A stretch of DNA of 64,000 nt from an uncultured Flavobacteriales bacterium (GTDB lineage: Bacteria; Bacteroidota; Bacteroidia; Flavobacteriales_D; Crocinitomicaceae), in NCBI GenBank assembly GCA_937973685.1, contig CALJKJ010000043.1, forward strand, positions 1 to 64,000, read 5' to 3'. Position numbers and translations under genes: made by a program. Shown here piece after piece: positions 25,442 to 34,067 of the stretch. The notes under the pieces were generated by a model, which worked only from the letters and a program-made list of their open reading frames with translations, did not search any database and was not told the origin of the DNA. How positions within the stretch are numbered: the first letter of the stretch is position 1; each line of letters starts with the position of its first letter.

Positions 25442-26851
25442 ATGAAAATAGAACAAATTTATACGGGCTGTCTAGCACAAGGAGCATATTATGTTACAAG
25501 TAATAATGAGGCATTTATTATTGACCCGTTACGAGAAATAAATCCTTATTTGGAGCGCATTAAAAATGATGGTGTTCAATTAAAATACATTTTTGAAACG
25601 CATTTTCATGCTGATTTTGTTTCTGGACATTTGGATTTAAGTCAAGCTACAGGAGCAACAATCGTATATGGTCCTACCGCAAAACCAAGTTTTGAAGCGC
25701 TCATTGCAACCGATGGTCAACTTTTCCAAATTGGAGATATAACTATAAAAGCATTACACACTCCTGGACATACGATGGAAAGTACCACTTACTTACTAAT
25801 CGATAAAAACGGGAAAGAAACAGCACTATTTTCAGGGGACACCTTGTTTTTAGGCGACGTTGGTCGTCCTGATTTAGCACAAAAAGCTGCTGATATGACG
25901 CAAGATCAATTAGCAGGGTTATTGTACGATAGCTTAATGACTAAAATCATGCCTCTGGCAGATGACATTACTGTTTATCCTGCTCATGGCGCTGGTTCTG
26001 CTTGCGGTAAAAACATGATGAAGGAAACGGTTGATTCGCTTGGCAATCAAAAAAAGATGAATTACGCGTTGAATCAACCAAACAAAGAAGCTTTTATTGA
26101 AGCGGTAACAGATGGTTTATTAGCGCCCCCTCCGTATTTTGGATTCAATGTCGCTATGAATAAAATGGGGTATGACAACTTTGAAAAAGTAAAAGAAAGA
26201 GCAATGAACCCTTTGTCTAGCTCTCAATTTGAAGAATTAGCAACTGCAACAAATGCGCTCATCTTGGATACACGAAACAGTGATTTATTCAAAGACGGTT
26301 TCATACCTCAATCCATCAATATTGGCATCAAAGGTGATTTTGCTCCTTGGGTCGGCGCTTTAATCGGCGATGTCAAACAAGAAATCATGTTAGTTACTGA
26401 TTCTGGGATGGAAGAAGAAGTAATTACCCGTTTGAGTAGAGTGGGTTTTGACCATGTTTTGGGATATTTAGCAGGTGGTTTTGACGCGTGGAAAAACGAT
26501 GGAAAACAAGTTGATACAATTGATCGAATTACAGCTTCAACATTTGCGGAGCGATTTGAGTTAGAAAATTCAGTTGTCATTGATGTGCGAAAAGAAACGG
26601 AATATGCTGCTGAGCATGTTGCAGAGGCATACAGCAAACCACTAGCGGCAATCAATAATTGGATAAATGATATAGATCCAACTCAACACTTTTTTCTTCA
26701 TTGCGCTGGAGGATATCGCAGTATGATTGCTGCAAGTATTTTACAAGCAAGAGGCATTCGAAATTTCACTGAAATAGCAGGAGGTTTTAATGCAATCGCT
26801 CAAACAGCAATCCCAGTAACAGATTTTATTTGTCAAAGCAAAGTGTTTTAA
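25442..26851 (+). CDS. MBL-fold hydrolase with two rhodanese domains (persulfide dioxygenase-like)
   Basis: A 469-residue protein. Residues 1-240 form a metallo-beta-lactamase domain with THFHADFVSGH (H54, H56, D58) and HTPGHTMEST, as in ETHE1-like persulfide dioxygenases. Two rhodanese domains follow. The first (about 265-350) lacks the active-site Cys: the loop reads VTDSGMEEE. The second (about 370-455) keeps it in HCAGGYRS (Cys421). Probably oxidises persulfides in sulfide detoxification. A terminator follows directly. Confidence 0.92.
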   Translation: MKIEQIYTGCLAQGAYYVTSNNEAFIIDPLREINPYLERIKNDGVQLKYIFETHFHADFVSGHLDLSQATGATIVYGPTAKPSFEALIATDGQLFQIGDITIKALHTPGHTMESTTYLLIDKNGKETALFSGDTLFLGDVGRPDLAQKAADMTQDQLAGLLYDSLMTKIMPLADDITVYPAHGAGSACGKNMMKETVDSLGNQKKMNYALNQPNKEAFIEAVTDGLLAPPPYFGFNVAMNKMGYDNFEKVKERAMNPLSSSQFEELATATNALILDTRNSDLFKDGFIPQSINIGIKGDFAPWVGALIGDVKQEIMLVTDSGMEEEVITRLSRVGFDHVLGYLAGGFDAWKNDGKQVDTIDRITASTFAERFELENSVVIDVRKETEYAAEHVAEAYSKPLAAINNWINDIDPTQHFFLHCAGGYRSMIAASILQARGIRNFTEIAGGFNAIAQTAIPVTDFICQSKVF

Positions 26852-26878
26852 AATACTTAGAAATCAGGAATGAAATAT

Positions 26879-26904
26879 AACCCAGCAACTAGCTGGGTTT
26901 TTTA
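26879..26904 (+). terminator. Terminator after the MBL-rhodanese gene
   Basis: Perfect 8-bp stem AACCCAGC (26879-26886) / GCTGGGTT (26892-26899), 5-nt loop, T tract. Confidence 0.9.
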
Positions 26905-26935
26905 TTGAACATATTCACATAATTGTAGATAAATT

Positions 26936-27529
26936 ATGAATCAAGATTTTTGGAATGAACGCTACAGCGAAATAGACTTTGCATACGGTAAACAAGCGAA
27001 CGATTTTGTTGTTGCTCAAGCGTTTCAGCCGGCACGTAAAATTCTCTGTTTGGCAGAGGGAGAAGGAAGAAATGCTGTTTATTTAGCGCAACAGGGGCAC
27101 GATGTAACATGTATCGATTATTCGGAAGCAGGTATTGCGAAAATGAATCATTTGGCAAACGAAAAATGTGTTGAAATAACTACTATTTGCGCTGATTTGG
27201 CAGAAGTTACCCTTGCAGAAAATGAATGGGATGCAATAGTAATTATATTCGGTCATTTTCCGCCTGCTATTCGTCAGCACGTTCATCCACAACTTTACAA
27301 AGCGCTAAAACCAGGTGGTAGATTAATCTTGGAAGCTTATCGAAAAGCTCAAATCGACTACAAAACTGGCGGACCAATGAACCCAAGTATGCTCTATTCC
27401 AAAGAAGAATTAGCAACTGATTTTCAAGCGTTTTCTACCATTGCTATTGAAGAAACGGTACGAGAAGTCAATGAAGGTGCCTTTCACCACGGTCAAGCGG
27501 CAGTCGTTCAAGTGATTGGGCAGAAGTAA
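26936..27529 (+). CDS. Class I SAM-dependent methyltransferase (TehB-like)
   Basis: A 197-residue protein with the Rossmann methyltransferase motifs ILCLAEGEGRNAVYLA (motif I), VTCIDYSEAGI (motif II) and WDAIVIIFGHFPPAIR, then LKPGGRLILEAY. It starts MNQDFWNERYSE, typical of small TehB/thiopurine-like methyltransferases. Substrate not predictable. It lies just after the terminator of the MBL gene. Confidence 0.88.
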   Translation: MNQDFWNERYSEIDFAYGKQANDFVVAQAFQPARKILCLAEGEGRNAVYLAQQGHDVTCIDYSEAGIAKMNHLANEKCVEITTICADLAEVTLAENEWDAIVIIFGHFPPAIRQHVHPQLYKALKPGGRLILEAYRKAQIDYKTGGPMNPSMLYSKEELATDFQAFSTIAIEETVREVNEGAFHHGQAAVVQVIGQK

Positions 27530-27627
27530 TTGATTTATTTCTTGGTAAAACGTCCTGTTTCAACGGTATGTTTCGCGCGCCTTAAACTTTTTCGTAGTTT
27601 TAGTGTTATACTACAAACACTCATCAC

Positions 27628-28737
27628 ATGCGAAAACCGGGTTATGTATTTACTCCTTATGAAGCGCCTAATCAAACGCCGTTTGAGTATTTATTCGACA
27701 TATTTAGTGAATTAGTCACGCATACATCAGGTGATGTCGACGAAGCGTTGGATTGGTTAAATGTATTGGACAAAGAATACAAACTTACCTCCGATGAGTA
27801 TACCATGGAAGATTTCATCGAAGACCTCAAGAAAAAAGGTTATTTGCGCGAAGAAATCCAACCAGATGGAAAAGGACAATTGTCCATAACAGCAAAAACT
27901 GAACGGGTCATTCGCAAAAATGCAATGGACCAAATTTTCGGTAATATCCGTAAAAGTGGTGCAGGTAATCACAAATCCAAAAAAAGCGGTGTCGGAGATG
28001 AAGCAACGGGTGAATTTCGCGCGTTTCAATTTGGTGATTCCTTCGAAAACATCGCTGTTACTGAAAGTTTGAAGAATGCACAAATAAATAATGGCATTGG
28101 CGAATTTCGATTGACGGAACAAGACTTAGTGATCGAAGACACCCACCACAAATCGCAAATGAGCACCGTGCTGATGATTGACATTAGTCACAGCATGATT
28201 TTGTACGGTGAAGACCGCATCACGCCAGCTAAAAAAGTTGCCATGGCTCTTGCCGAATTAATCACTACCAGTTATCCCAAAGACACCTTGGACGTGATTG
28301 TGTTTGGTAACGACGCGTGGCCAATAAAAATCAAAGACTTACCTTATTTAAACGTAGGTCCATACCACACCAATACAGTTGCAGGACTTGAATTGGCAAT
28401 GGACATTCTCCGAAGAAAACGAAACACCAACAAACAGATTTTCATGATTACTGACGGGAAGCCAAGTTGTTTGCGTTTGCCAGATGGTCAATACTATAAA
28501 AACAGTAATGGATTTGATCAAATGATCGTTGAAAAATGCTACAACATGGCTGCGCAAGCACGAAAAATGCACATTCCAATAACGACCTTTATGATTGCAC
28601 AAGATCCTTATTTACAGTCTTTTGTAGAACAATTTACACAATCGAACAAAGGAAAAGCTTTTTACACAGGCTTAAAAGGCTTGGGAGAAATGATTTTTCA
28701 CGATTACGAAACGAATAGAAAAAAACGAATTAACTAA
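27628..28737 (+). CDS. VWA-domain protein paired with an AAA+ ATPase
   Basis: A 369-residue protein. The C-terminal half is a von Willebrand A domain with MIDAS DISHSM (185-190), a TNT Thr and ITDGKP. The N-terminal half is a helical CoxE/VWA-associated region with a basic linker around residue 115. The AAA+ gene starts 4 bases downstream. Such pairs (MoxR/VWA, chelatase I/D-like) act as metal-insertion or remodelling chaperones; the client here is unknown. Confidence 0.88.
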   Translation: MRKPGYVFTPYEAPNQTPFEYLFDIFSELVTHTSGDVDEALDWLNVLDKEYKLTSDEYTMEDFIEDLKKKGYLREEIQPDGKGQLSITAKTERVIRKNAMDQIFGNIRKSGAGNHKSKKSGVGDEATGEFRAFQFGDSFENIAVTESLKNAQINNGIGEFRLTEQDLVIEDTHHKSQMSTVLMIDISHSMILYGEDRITPAKKVAMALAELITTSYPKDTLDVIVFGNDAWPIKIKDLPYLNVGPYHTNTVAGLELAMDILRRKRNTNKQIFMITDGKPSCLRLPDGQYYKNSNGFDQMIVEKCYNMAAQARKMHIPITTFMIAQDPYLQSFVEQFTQSNKGKAFYTGLKGLGEMIFHDYETNRKKRIN

Positions 28738-28741
28738 ACAG

Positions 28742-30199
28742 ATGAACAATAGTACGACATTTGGCGCTTTGAAAGCGTCAGGATACCAATCAAAAAGTAT
28801 AAAAACCGAATTGAGAGACAATTTGATTGCAGCACTTCAATCGGGAAAAGAAACGTTTCCAGGAATGCACGGATACGAACAAACGGTTATTCCACAATTG
28901 GAACGGGCTATTTTGTCGAAACACAATATCAACCTATTGGGATTGCGCGGACAAGGGAAAACGCGGATTGCTCGTTTAATGGTAAACCTTTTGGACGAGT
29001 ACATTCCATATGTTTCAGGAAGTGAAATGAACGACGACCCTTTTCACCCAATTAGTCGTTACGCAAAAGATTTATTAGCAGAAAAAGGTGATGATACGCC
29101 AATTTCTTGGTTGCATCGTTCTGAAAGGTTCTTTGAAAAATTGGCGACACCCGATGTAACAATTGCAGATTTAATTGGCGACATCGATCCTATAAAAGCA
29201 TCCAATTTGAAATTGAGTTACGCTGACGAACGTGTCATTCATTTTGGTATGATACCACGCGCAAATCGTTGTTTGTTTGTCATCAACGAATTACCCGATT
29301 TGCAAGCACGTATTCAAGTTGCACTCTTTAATATTCTTGAAGAAGGCGATGTGCAAATTCGCGGGTTTAAATTGCGTTTACCCATGGATGTTCAGTTTGT
29401 CTTTACTGCAAATCCAGAGGACTATACCAATCGTGGAAGCATAGTTACTCCATTAAAAGATAGAATTGGTTCTCAAATTTTGACGCATTATTCAGCAGAT
29501 ATTGCAACAGCCAAAAAAATAACCAAACAAGAATCTGAAAAAATGGATAGCCGATCGTGTACGGTTCATGTTCCTGAATTGGCACGAGATATTTTGGAAC
29601 AAATAGCATTCGAAGCACGTGAAAGCGAATACATTGATCACAAAAGCGGAGTAAGTGCACGCATGAGCATAACGGCTTACGAGAATCTAATAAGTACTGC
29701 TGAACGTCGCGCCTTGTTGACCAATGAAACGGAAACAACAGTTCGTTACAGCGATTTAATCGGTATGATTCCTTCGCTAACTGGAAAAATGGAATTGGTA
29801 TACGAAGGAGAACAAGAAGGAACCGCTTTTGTGGCGAATCATTTAATAAGTGAAGCAACAAAAACGCTTTTCCTTCAGTATTTCCCGAAAATTGAGAAGC
29901 TAAAAAAACAAGATCAAGAAACTCCTTACGATGCCGTTTTGAATTGGTTCATCACAGCAGATGCTTTCGAATTACCTGATGAAGCTGATGAAACCACGTA
30001 CACTTCAGCTTTGCTCTCAATCACGCCATTGGTTCAATTACTGAAAAAATACCAATCAAATGTAGCTACTGCTGATATTCCGTTTTTGTTGGAATTTATT
30101 CTTTGGTCCTTGGTTGAATTGAAGCAATTATCGAAGAAACGCACAGCAGATGGGTTGTCTTTTAATGATGCATTTGATCATTTGTTAAAAGGATTTTGA
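28742..30199 (+). CDS. AAA+ ATPase, magnesium-chelatase subunit I-like/MoxR-like
   Basis: A 485-residue ATPase with Walker A GLRGQGKT (67-74), a Walker-B-like CLFVINEL (177-184, Asn-Glu rather than Asp-Glu), sensor region FVFTANPEDYTNRG and a GSQILTHY arginine-finger area. The chelatase-I-type inserts and helical lid are present. It forms a two-gene unit with the VWA protein. A bidirectional-looking terminator follows at 30231. Confidence 0.88.
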   Translation: MNNSTTFGALKASGYQSKSIKTELRDNLIAALQSGKETFPGMHGYEQTVIPQLERAILSKHNINLLGLRGQGKTRIARLMVNLLDEYIPYVSGSEMNDDPFHPISRYAKDLLAEKGDDTPISWLHRSERFFEKLATPDVTIADLIGDIDPIKASNLKLSYADERVIHFGMIPRANRCLFVINELPDLQARIQVALFNILEEGDVQIRGFKLRLPMDVQFVFTANPEDYTNRGSIVTPLKDRIGSQILTHYSADIATAKKITKQESEKMDSRSCTVHVPELARDILEQIAFEARESEYIDHKSGVSARMSITAYENLISTAERRALLTNETETTVRYSDLIGMIPSLTGKMELVYEGEQEGTAFVANHLISEATKTLFLQYFPKIEKLKKQDQETPYDAVLNWFITADAFELPDEADETTYTSALLSITPLVQLLKKYQSNVATADIPFLLEFILWSLVELKQLSKKRTADGLSFNDAFDHLLKGF

Positions 30200-30220
30200 T
30201 AGAGAGCGAAAAAAAGGTGA

Positions 30221-30273
30221 AGAAAACAAAAAACCCGGCACTTTAGTGCTGGGTTTTTTTTGTGACTTTGGAG
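30221..30273 (-). repeat. Decayed copy of tRNA-Arg 3' end plus terminator (att-like)
   Basis: About 52 bases match the region 33953-34004 at 47 positions by my alignment. The match includes the terminator hairpin (arms 30231-30241 and 30246-30256) and continues into the last 11 nt of the tRNA, TGTGACTTTGGAGG here versus TGTGACCCTGGAGG there. The orientation is the same. The hairpin can also terminate the AAA+ transcript, since it is followed by eight T. The 30274-30478 remainder shows no gene. Confidence 0.6.
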
Positions 30274-30478
30274 GTTAAAAACTTAAAAACAGTGTTCAAT
30301 CCCTTTCTTCTTTAAAATTGGCATCAAGATTTTAAAATGAAATAGACCATCTCTGAAACAAGCTTTTCGCATGCCCCATTTTTGTAGGCTATTTTTCAAT
30401 TTTTTCCTTGCAGATGCACAATTTCCCAAAAGGTTTACAGTTCCTATTTTATACTCAATTTCCCTGGTACAAAGGGAA

Positions 30479-32203
30479 TTAATTTTCCGTGTTCTTAATA
30501 AAATTAGCGTTGTAATAGTGATTGTTTGATTTGATTAATAACTGATAACTTCCATCTTCTAAGAACGAAATATCAACTTGCCCAACCGCACTTTTATCTT
30601 GTTTATAAACTACTTGTCCGATGTTGTTGATAATCCGAATATCAACTAATTCATCAATTTTAGTCAACGTGTATTTCAGTATATTAGTTGTTGGATTTGG
30701 ATAAACCATTATACGATTAGTCAATACAAGATTTTCGTTCAACCCAACATATTCAGGTGGTACAACAATAAATTGCCCCATCATACCTGCATCTTCATGC
30801 ATTAAAATATGGCAATGGTACATGAAAGGAATTACTGAATCAGCGAAATCTTCGAATTTCGTTACAAACAAAACCGAATCACCGGTTGGAATGAACACAA
30901 CATCTTTTCTACCTCTTTCTCCTTGATGCGGTATACTACCATTTCTATCAAATAAATAGAATTGAACGTCATGAATATGAAAGGGATGTCCAACCATTGT
31001 TTCATTTACCAATTTCCAAACCTCGATATTATTGATTGGGATAACTAAATCAATTCGATCCATGTTAAATGAACTATCATTAAAATAAAATGGCCCATCC
31101 ATTACCATCATACTATCTGCTGTGAACCGAATAGTTCGTGTGATATCTGCAGTTGTTGGATCATAAGGTAAATTATTTTCAAGCATTGTTGGAATGAAGG
31201 TAATTGCATCAGTCGTTTGTGCAATAACATTAATTTGCAAGATATTAAAATCAATTCCATTCAATGGACTGTCCATAGGAGGACTTCCAGGAGGCATTGG
31301 CATAGTTGGCCCTCCTTGAACGCCCATTGGTAGCTCACTAGCGTAACTCATAAGGTACAGTGTTTGACCTTGTAGACCTGTTAAATTTACAACAATTTCA
31401 GCTCTTTCTCCAGGTGCTAAACGAACTCTTGTTGTATCAAAAGGTAGATTGAGCAACCCCCCATCCGATGCAATTTGTTTAAATGGGAAATTATTAGAAA
31501 GTCCAAAATTAAATGCTCTTTCACCAGATCCGTTCAAAATACGTAAACGAATCATTTGAGCAGGAAAATTTCCATAAACCGAATAACCATTATTTGCTCG
31601 TGCACCATTTACCATTATTGTACTATCCTGCATTCCTAAAGGCATCGCTTGATTGTTTACATCGTATTGCTGACTTTGAACTACTAAAGGGAAATCATCA
31701 ACACCGTATTTTCTTGGTAGAGACAATGATGCTTCATTTGGATCGCGAACAATGATAAAGCCAGCAGCACCTTTTATGGCTTGTAATGCTGTTTTCCTGT
31801 GTAGGTGAGGGTGATACCAATAAGTTGCCGCCTTGTCCATCACCGTAAATTGAGGATTCCAAGTATCCCCAGCCATGATTTCAGTATGAGGTCCACCATC
31901 CCAAATGGAAGGTAAATGAATACCATGCCAATGTACAGTTGTTGTATCATTGATATCATTGGTCACAGTAATATTCATGTTTTGGCCTTGATCAAAAATT
32001 AGCGTTGGTCCTAAATACTTAAATTGGTTGTAGGCATAAGTGTATGTTTTACTTCCAGTTGGAAAAAATTGAACACTATCCTTATGCATCGTTAATGAAA
32101 TATTCGGTCCCATCAACGTATCGGGAACAACTAATTGAGTCTGGGCTTTTGTACTCAAACACAAAAGCGCCAGACTGATTGATACTATCGTCTTCATAAA
32201 CAT
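30479..32203 (-). CDS. Multicopper oxidase with T9SS sorting domain
   Basis: A 574-residue secreted oxidase. A signal peptide (ending TKAQ) is followed by three cupredoxin domains with the copper ligands: HWHGIHLP, WYHPHLH, HPFHIHDVQF and HCHILMHEDAGMMG. The methionine- and proline-rich stretch near residue 300 resembles the Met-rich insert of CueO-type cuprous oxidases. The C-terminal about 75 residues (YPNPTTNIL...) are a type A T9SS sorting domain, so the enzyme should be exported and surface-attached. A HYC_CC_PP protein nearby supports a copper role. Confidence 0.95.
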   Translation of the reverse strand: MFMKTIVSISLALLCLSTKAQTQLVVPDTLMGPNISLTMHKDSVQFFPTGSKTYTYAYNQFKYLGPTLIFDQGQNMNITVTNDINDTTTVHWHGIHLPSIWDGGPHTEIMAGDTWNPQFTVMDKAATYWYHPHLHRKTALQAIKGAAGFIIVRDPNEASLSLPRKYGVDDFPLVVQSQQYDVNNQAMPLGMQDSTIMVNGARANNGYSVYGNFPAQMIRLRILNGSGERAFNFGLSNNFPFKQIASDGGLLNLPFDTTRVRLAPGERAEIVVNLTGLQGQTLYLMSYASELPMGVQGGPTMPMPPGSPPMDSPLNGIDFNILQINVIAQTTDAITFIPTMLENNLPYDPTTADITRTIRFTADSMMVMDGPFYFNDSSFNMDRIDLVIPINNIEVWKLVNETMVGHPFHIHDVQFYLFDRNGSIPHQGERGRKDVVFIPTGDSVLFVTKFEDFADSVIPFMYHCHILMHEDAGMMGQFIVVPPEYVGLNENLVLTNRIMVYPNPTTNILKYTLTKIDELVDIRIINNIGQVVYKQDKSAVGQVDISFLEDGSYQLLIKSNNHYYNANFIKNTEN

Positions 32204-32219
32204 GTAAATTGGGTATTCT

Positions 32220-33107
32220 CTAGTTGATTACGACCGGGAAAGTCGAAAATTTTCCTTCTGAAGTGATTCGAACAAGGTAACTACCTTTCGCTAAACCAAT
32301 AGTTGGTATCGTTAATTTGTTTAGACCCTCCTTAATAGCTTCATTTTTGTAAAAAAGCACATCACCTACACCATTTACTAACTCAAATGCAATAACTTTT
32401 GATTGCTTAGATTGAAGATTTACACTAAAATTTTCAGTTGTAGGATTTGGATAGATCGCAACATCAGCAAAAATGTTTAAAGCATTTAAACCTGCAACAT
32501 TTCCAGTAAAAGATAAATTATCAACCCATAAGTAGTCTTGATTAGTTGGATTATTCCCACTCGCTTTTAACACGATGATACATGAATCAGGTGCTTGCGT
32601 ATCAGTATAAACAAATGGAATAGAGAAGTTTGCCCAACTCATTGCCATTCCAGTCAAATTTTTATTTGCAGTAGCAACAATTATACGAGCATTTGTTGTA
32701 GCATCCCATCGTGTAAGCTGAACATTTAATGAGCCTTGGCTAGATCCATAAATCATGTGTTGCCATTTTCCTGTAAACGCAGATGGTTGTTGATTAAATG
32801 CAAATCCAGAAACGGGTTGTTGGGTTGTTGGATTAATAACACCGCTCACTGCAATACCATTAACAACAGTAGCTCCAACTGTTTTAGATGTTAATTTCAA
32901 ATAAGACATCCCTGGACTACCGGGTGTTCCTTTTTGCGCTGTATAAACACCTTCAGCAGTTGTTAAATCATTAAGTGTTGCCCACCCAAAAGGATTTTCA
33001 TAAGTACCCATATTTATCCAAGTTTCGAAACCAGAATTTGGGATTTGGGCATGTAAAGAACATGTAATTGAAACAAAAGCAATTACAGATAATATTGACT
33101 TTTTCAT
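32220..33107 (-). CDS. T9SS cargo protein with jelly-roll domain
   Basis: A 295-residue protein with a signal peptide starting at the ATG at 33107 (MKKSILSVIAFVSITCSLHAQ) and an upstream in-frame ATG that only adds a leader. The middle is a carbohydrate-binding-like jelly roll: GFETWINMGTYENPFGW, and DYLWVDNLSFTG near its end. The C-terminus (YPNPTTENFSVNL onward) is a type A sorting domain. It starts a unit with the multicopper oxidase (16-base gap). Binding target unknown. Confidence 0.85.
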   Translation of the reverse strand: MKKSILSVIAFVSITCSLHAQIPNSGFETWINMGTYENPFGWATLNDLTTAEGVYTAQKGTPGSPGMSYLKLTSKTVGATVVNGIAVSGVINPTTQQPVSGFAFNQQPSAFTGKWQHMIYGSSQGSLNVQLTRWDATTNARIIVATANKNLTGMAMSWANFSIPFVYTDTQAPDSCIIVLKASGNNPTNQDYLWVDNLSFTGNVAGLNALNIFADVAIYPNPTTENFSVNLQSKQSKVIAFELVNGVGDVLFYKNEAIKEGLNKLTIPTIGLAKGSYLVRITSEGKFSTFPVVIN

Positions 33108-33203
33108 AATAAAATATTTAATATCGACTTTAATAAAGAATAATTTAAACACTATAATTAGTGCGTTGTATTCCAGTAGGATTTCTCCCGAAATATCAAT
33201 AAA

Positions 33204-33596
33204 TCAAATTATTAAAGTTCTATTTTTTATGAAAACGGATGTCTTTATATGTAAAGGTGGAGGGTCATAAATTTTAGATAAAACTTTCTTAAACGTGAAA
33301 CTGGTGTTTGTTTGAAAAAGAAATGAGTTAATAGGTTCAATTATAGCAATTACTTGCTGAAAATCGTGCGCTTCAGGACTTTGTATTTGTGTTTCTTTTA
33401 ACTTAAAAAAAGTTGTTTTATTATGACAACATCCGTTTGATTGCTTTTCACTCTTACAACAACTTTTAGGGGTGAATAATGATATACTTTTTAGTTTACC
33501 GCAACAATAATGAGAAGTAATCGAAAAGCCACAAATAGTTACTGAATAAACCAATGTGAAACATACTAAAACGAAGGTTTTGAAAAAACTCATCAT
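33204..33596 (-). CDS. HYC_CC_PP family protein
   Basis: A 130-residue secreted or membrane-associated protein with the features that name the family: HYCCGK near residue 29, a cysteine cluster (KSCCKSEKQSNGCCHNK) and a DPPPLH segment near the C-terminus. These proteins are restricted to Bacteroidota and often lie by metal-efflux or copper genes; a metal-binding role is inferred from the cysteines. I chose ATG 33596, with 33593 an equal alternative, because the TTG upstream lies before the promoter. Confidence 0.88.
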   Translation of the reverse strand: MMSFFKTFVLVCFTLVYSVTICGFSITSHYCCGKLKSISLFTPKSCCKSEKQSNGCCHNKTTFFKLKETQIQSPEAHDFQQVIAIIEPINSFLFQTNTSFTFKKVLSKIYDPPPLHIKTSVFIKNRTLII

Positions 33597-33630
33597 ATTC
33601 AAATGTAATAAAAAAAATTGTGTTGACAAA
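33593..33630 (-). promoter_or_regulatory. Consensus promoter abutting the HYC_CC_PP start
   Basis: On the minus strand TTTG (33630-33627) is followed by exactly 19 nt and TACATTTG (33607-33600), a perfect match to the Bacteroidota consensus. The -7 ends 4 bases before ATG 33596, so transcription should begin at or next to the start codon. Confidence 0.7.
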
Positions 33631-33962
33631 ATAAAAGTAGACTTATGATTTTAGTTCTTGCAACTTGATTATATACATGAAAACTAGCAACTTATATTAT
33701 TTGTTAAATCAATCAATAATTAAAAAAGAGGTAAGCAAAATGAAAATGAAGAAAACTTTAATGTGAATACAAGAGTGACTTTCTTTCTCTCATTTTTCTC
33801 ACCCCGCAACAAAAATGAGATTAAAATATTCATATGAGACGGAGTAAGTTTCCAATTAATTTAGTGTTTGCTAAATAGAGCACCCAAACTGCTTGCGCAG
33901 TTGTCGTCTTTTTTGTTTTATCCGCAATTCAAAATAAATTTTATTTGCTCCTAAAAACAAAA
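33631..33962. other. Intergenic region with a hairpin
   Basis: About 330 bases without a supported gene. A perfect hairpin AACTGC (33887-33892) / GCAGTT (33897-33902) with a 4-nt loop is followed by a T-rich run, resembling a plus-strand terminator with no obvious gene in front of it. The remainder is AT-rich. Confidence 0.45.
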
Positions 33963-33986
33963 AACCCGGCACTTTCGTGCTGGGTT
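33963..33986 (-). terminator. Terminator of tRNA-Arg
   Basis: A 10-bp stem (33963-33972 / 33977-33986, one G-T pair) with a GAAA loop on the minus strand and a T run beyond, 8 bases past the tRNA 3' end. Confidence 0.85.
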
Positions 33987-33993
33987 CCTTTTG

Positions 33994-34067
33994 TGACCCT
34001 GGAGGGATTCTAACCCCCAACCGCTGGAGCCGAAATCCAGTGCGCTATACAGTTGCGCCACAGAGCC
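33994..34067 (-). tRNA. tRNA-Arg (anticodon TCG)
   Basis: A 74-nt cloverleaf on the minus strand: acceptor GGCTCTG/CAGGGTC, D stem GCGC/GCGC, anticodon stem CTGGA/TCCAG with loop TTTCGGC (anticodon TCG), T stem GGGGG/CCCTC and discriminator A. CCA is not encoded. D loop AACTGTATA has T at position 19 and T loop TTAGAAT has A at 56, replacing the near-universal G19-C56 pair with U19-A56. The 5' 16 nt lie within a tandem duplication. Confidence 0.93.

Noticed and set aside
30221..34004. Active integrative element at tRNA-Arg
   Set aside because: No integrase, relaxase or phage gene lies between the repeats, and the left copy is diverged; kept only as a possible relic island.
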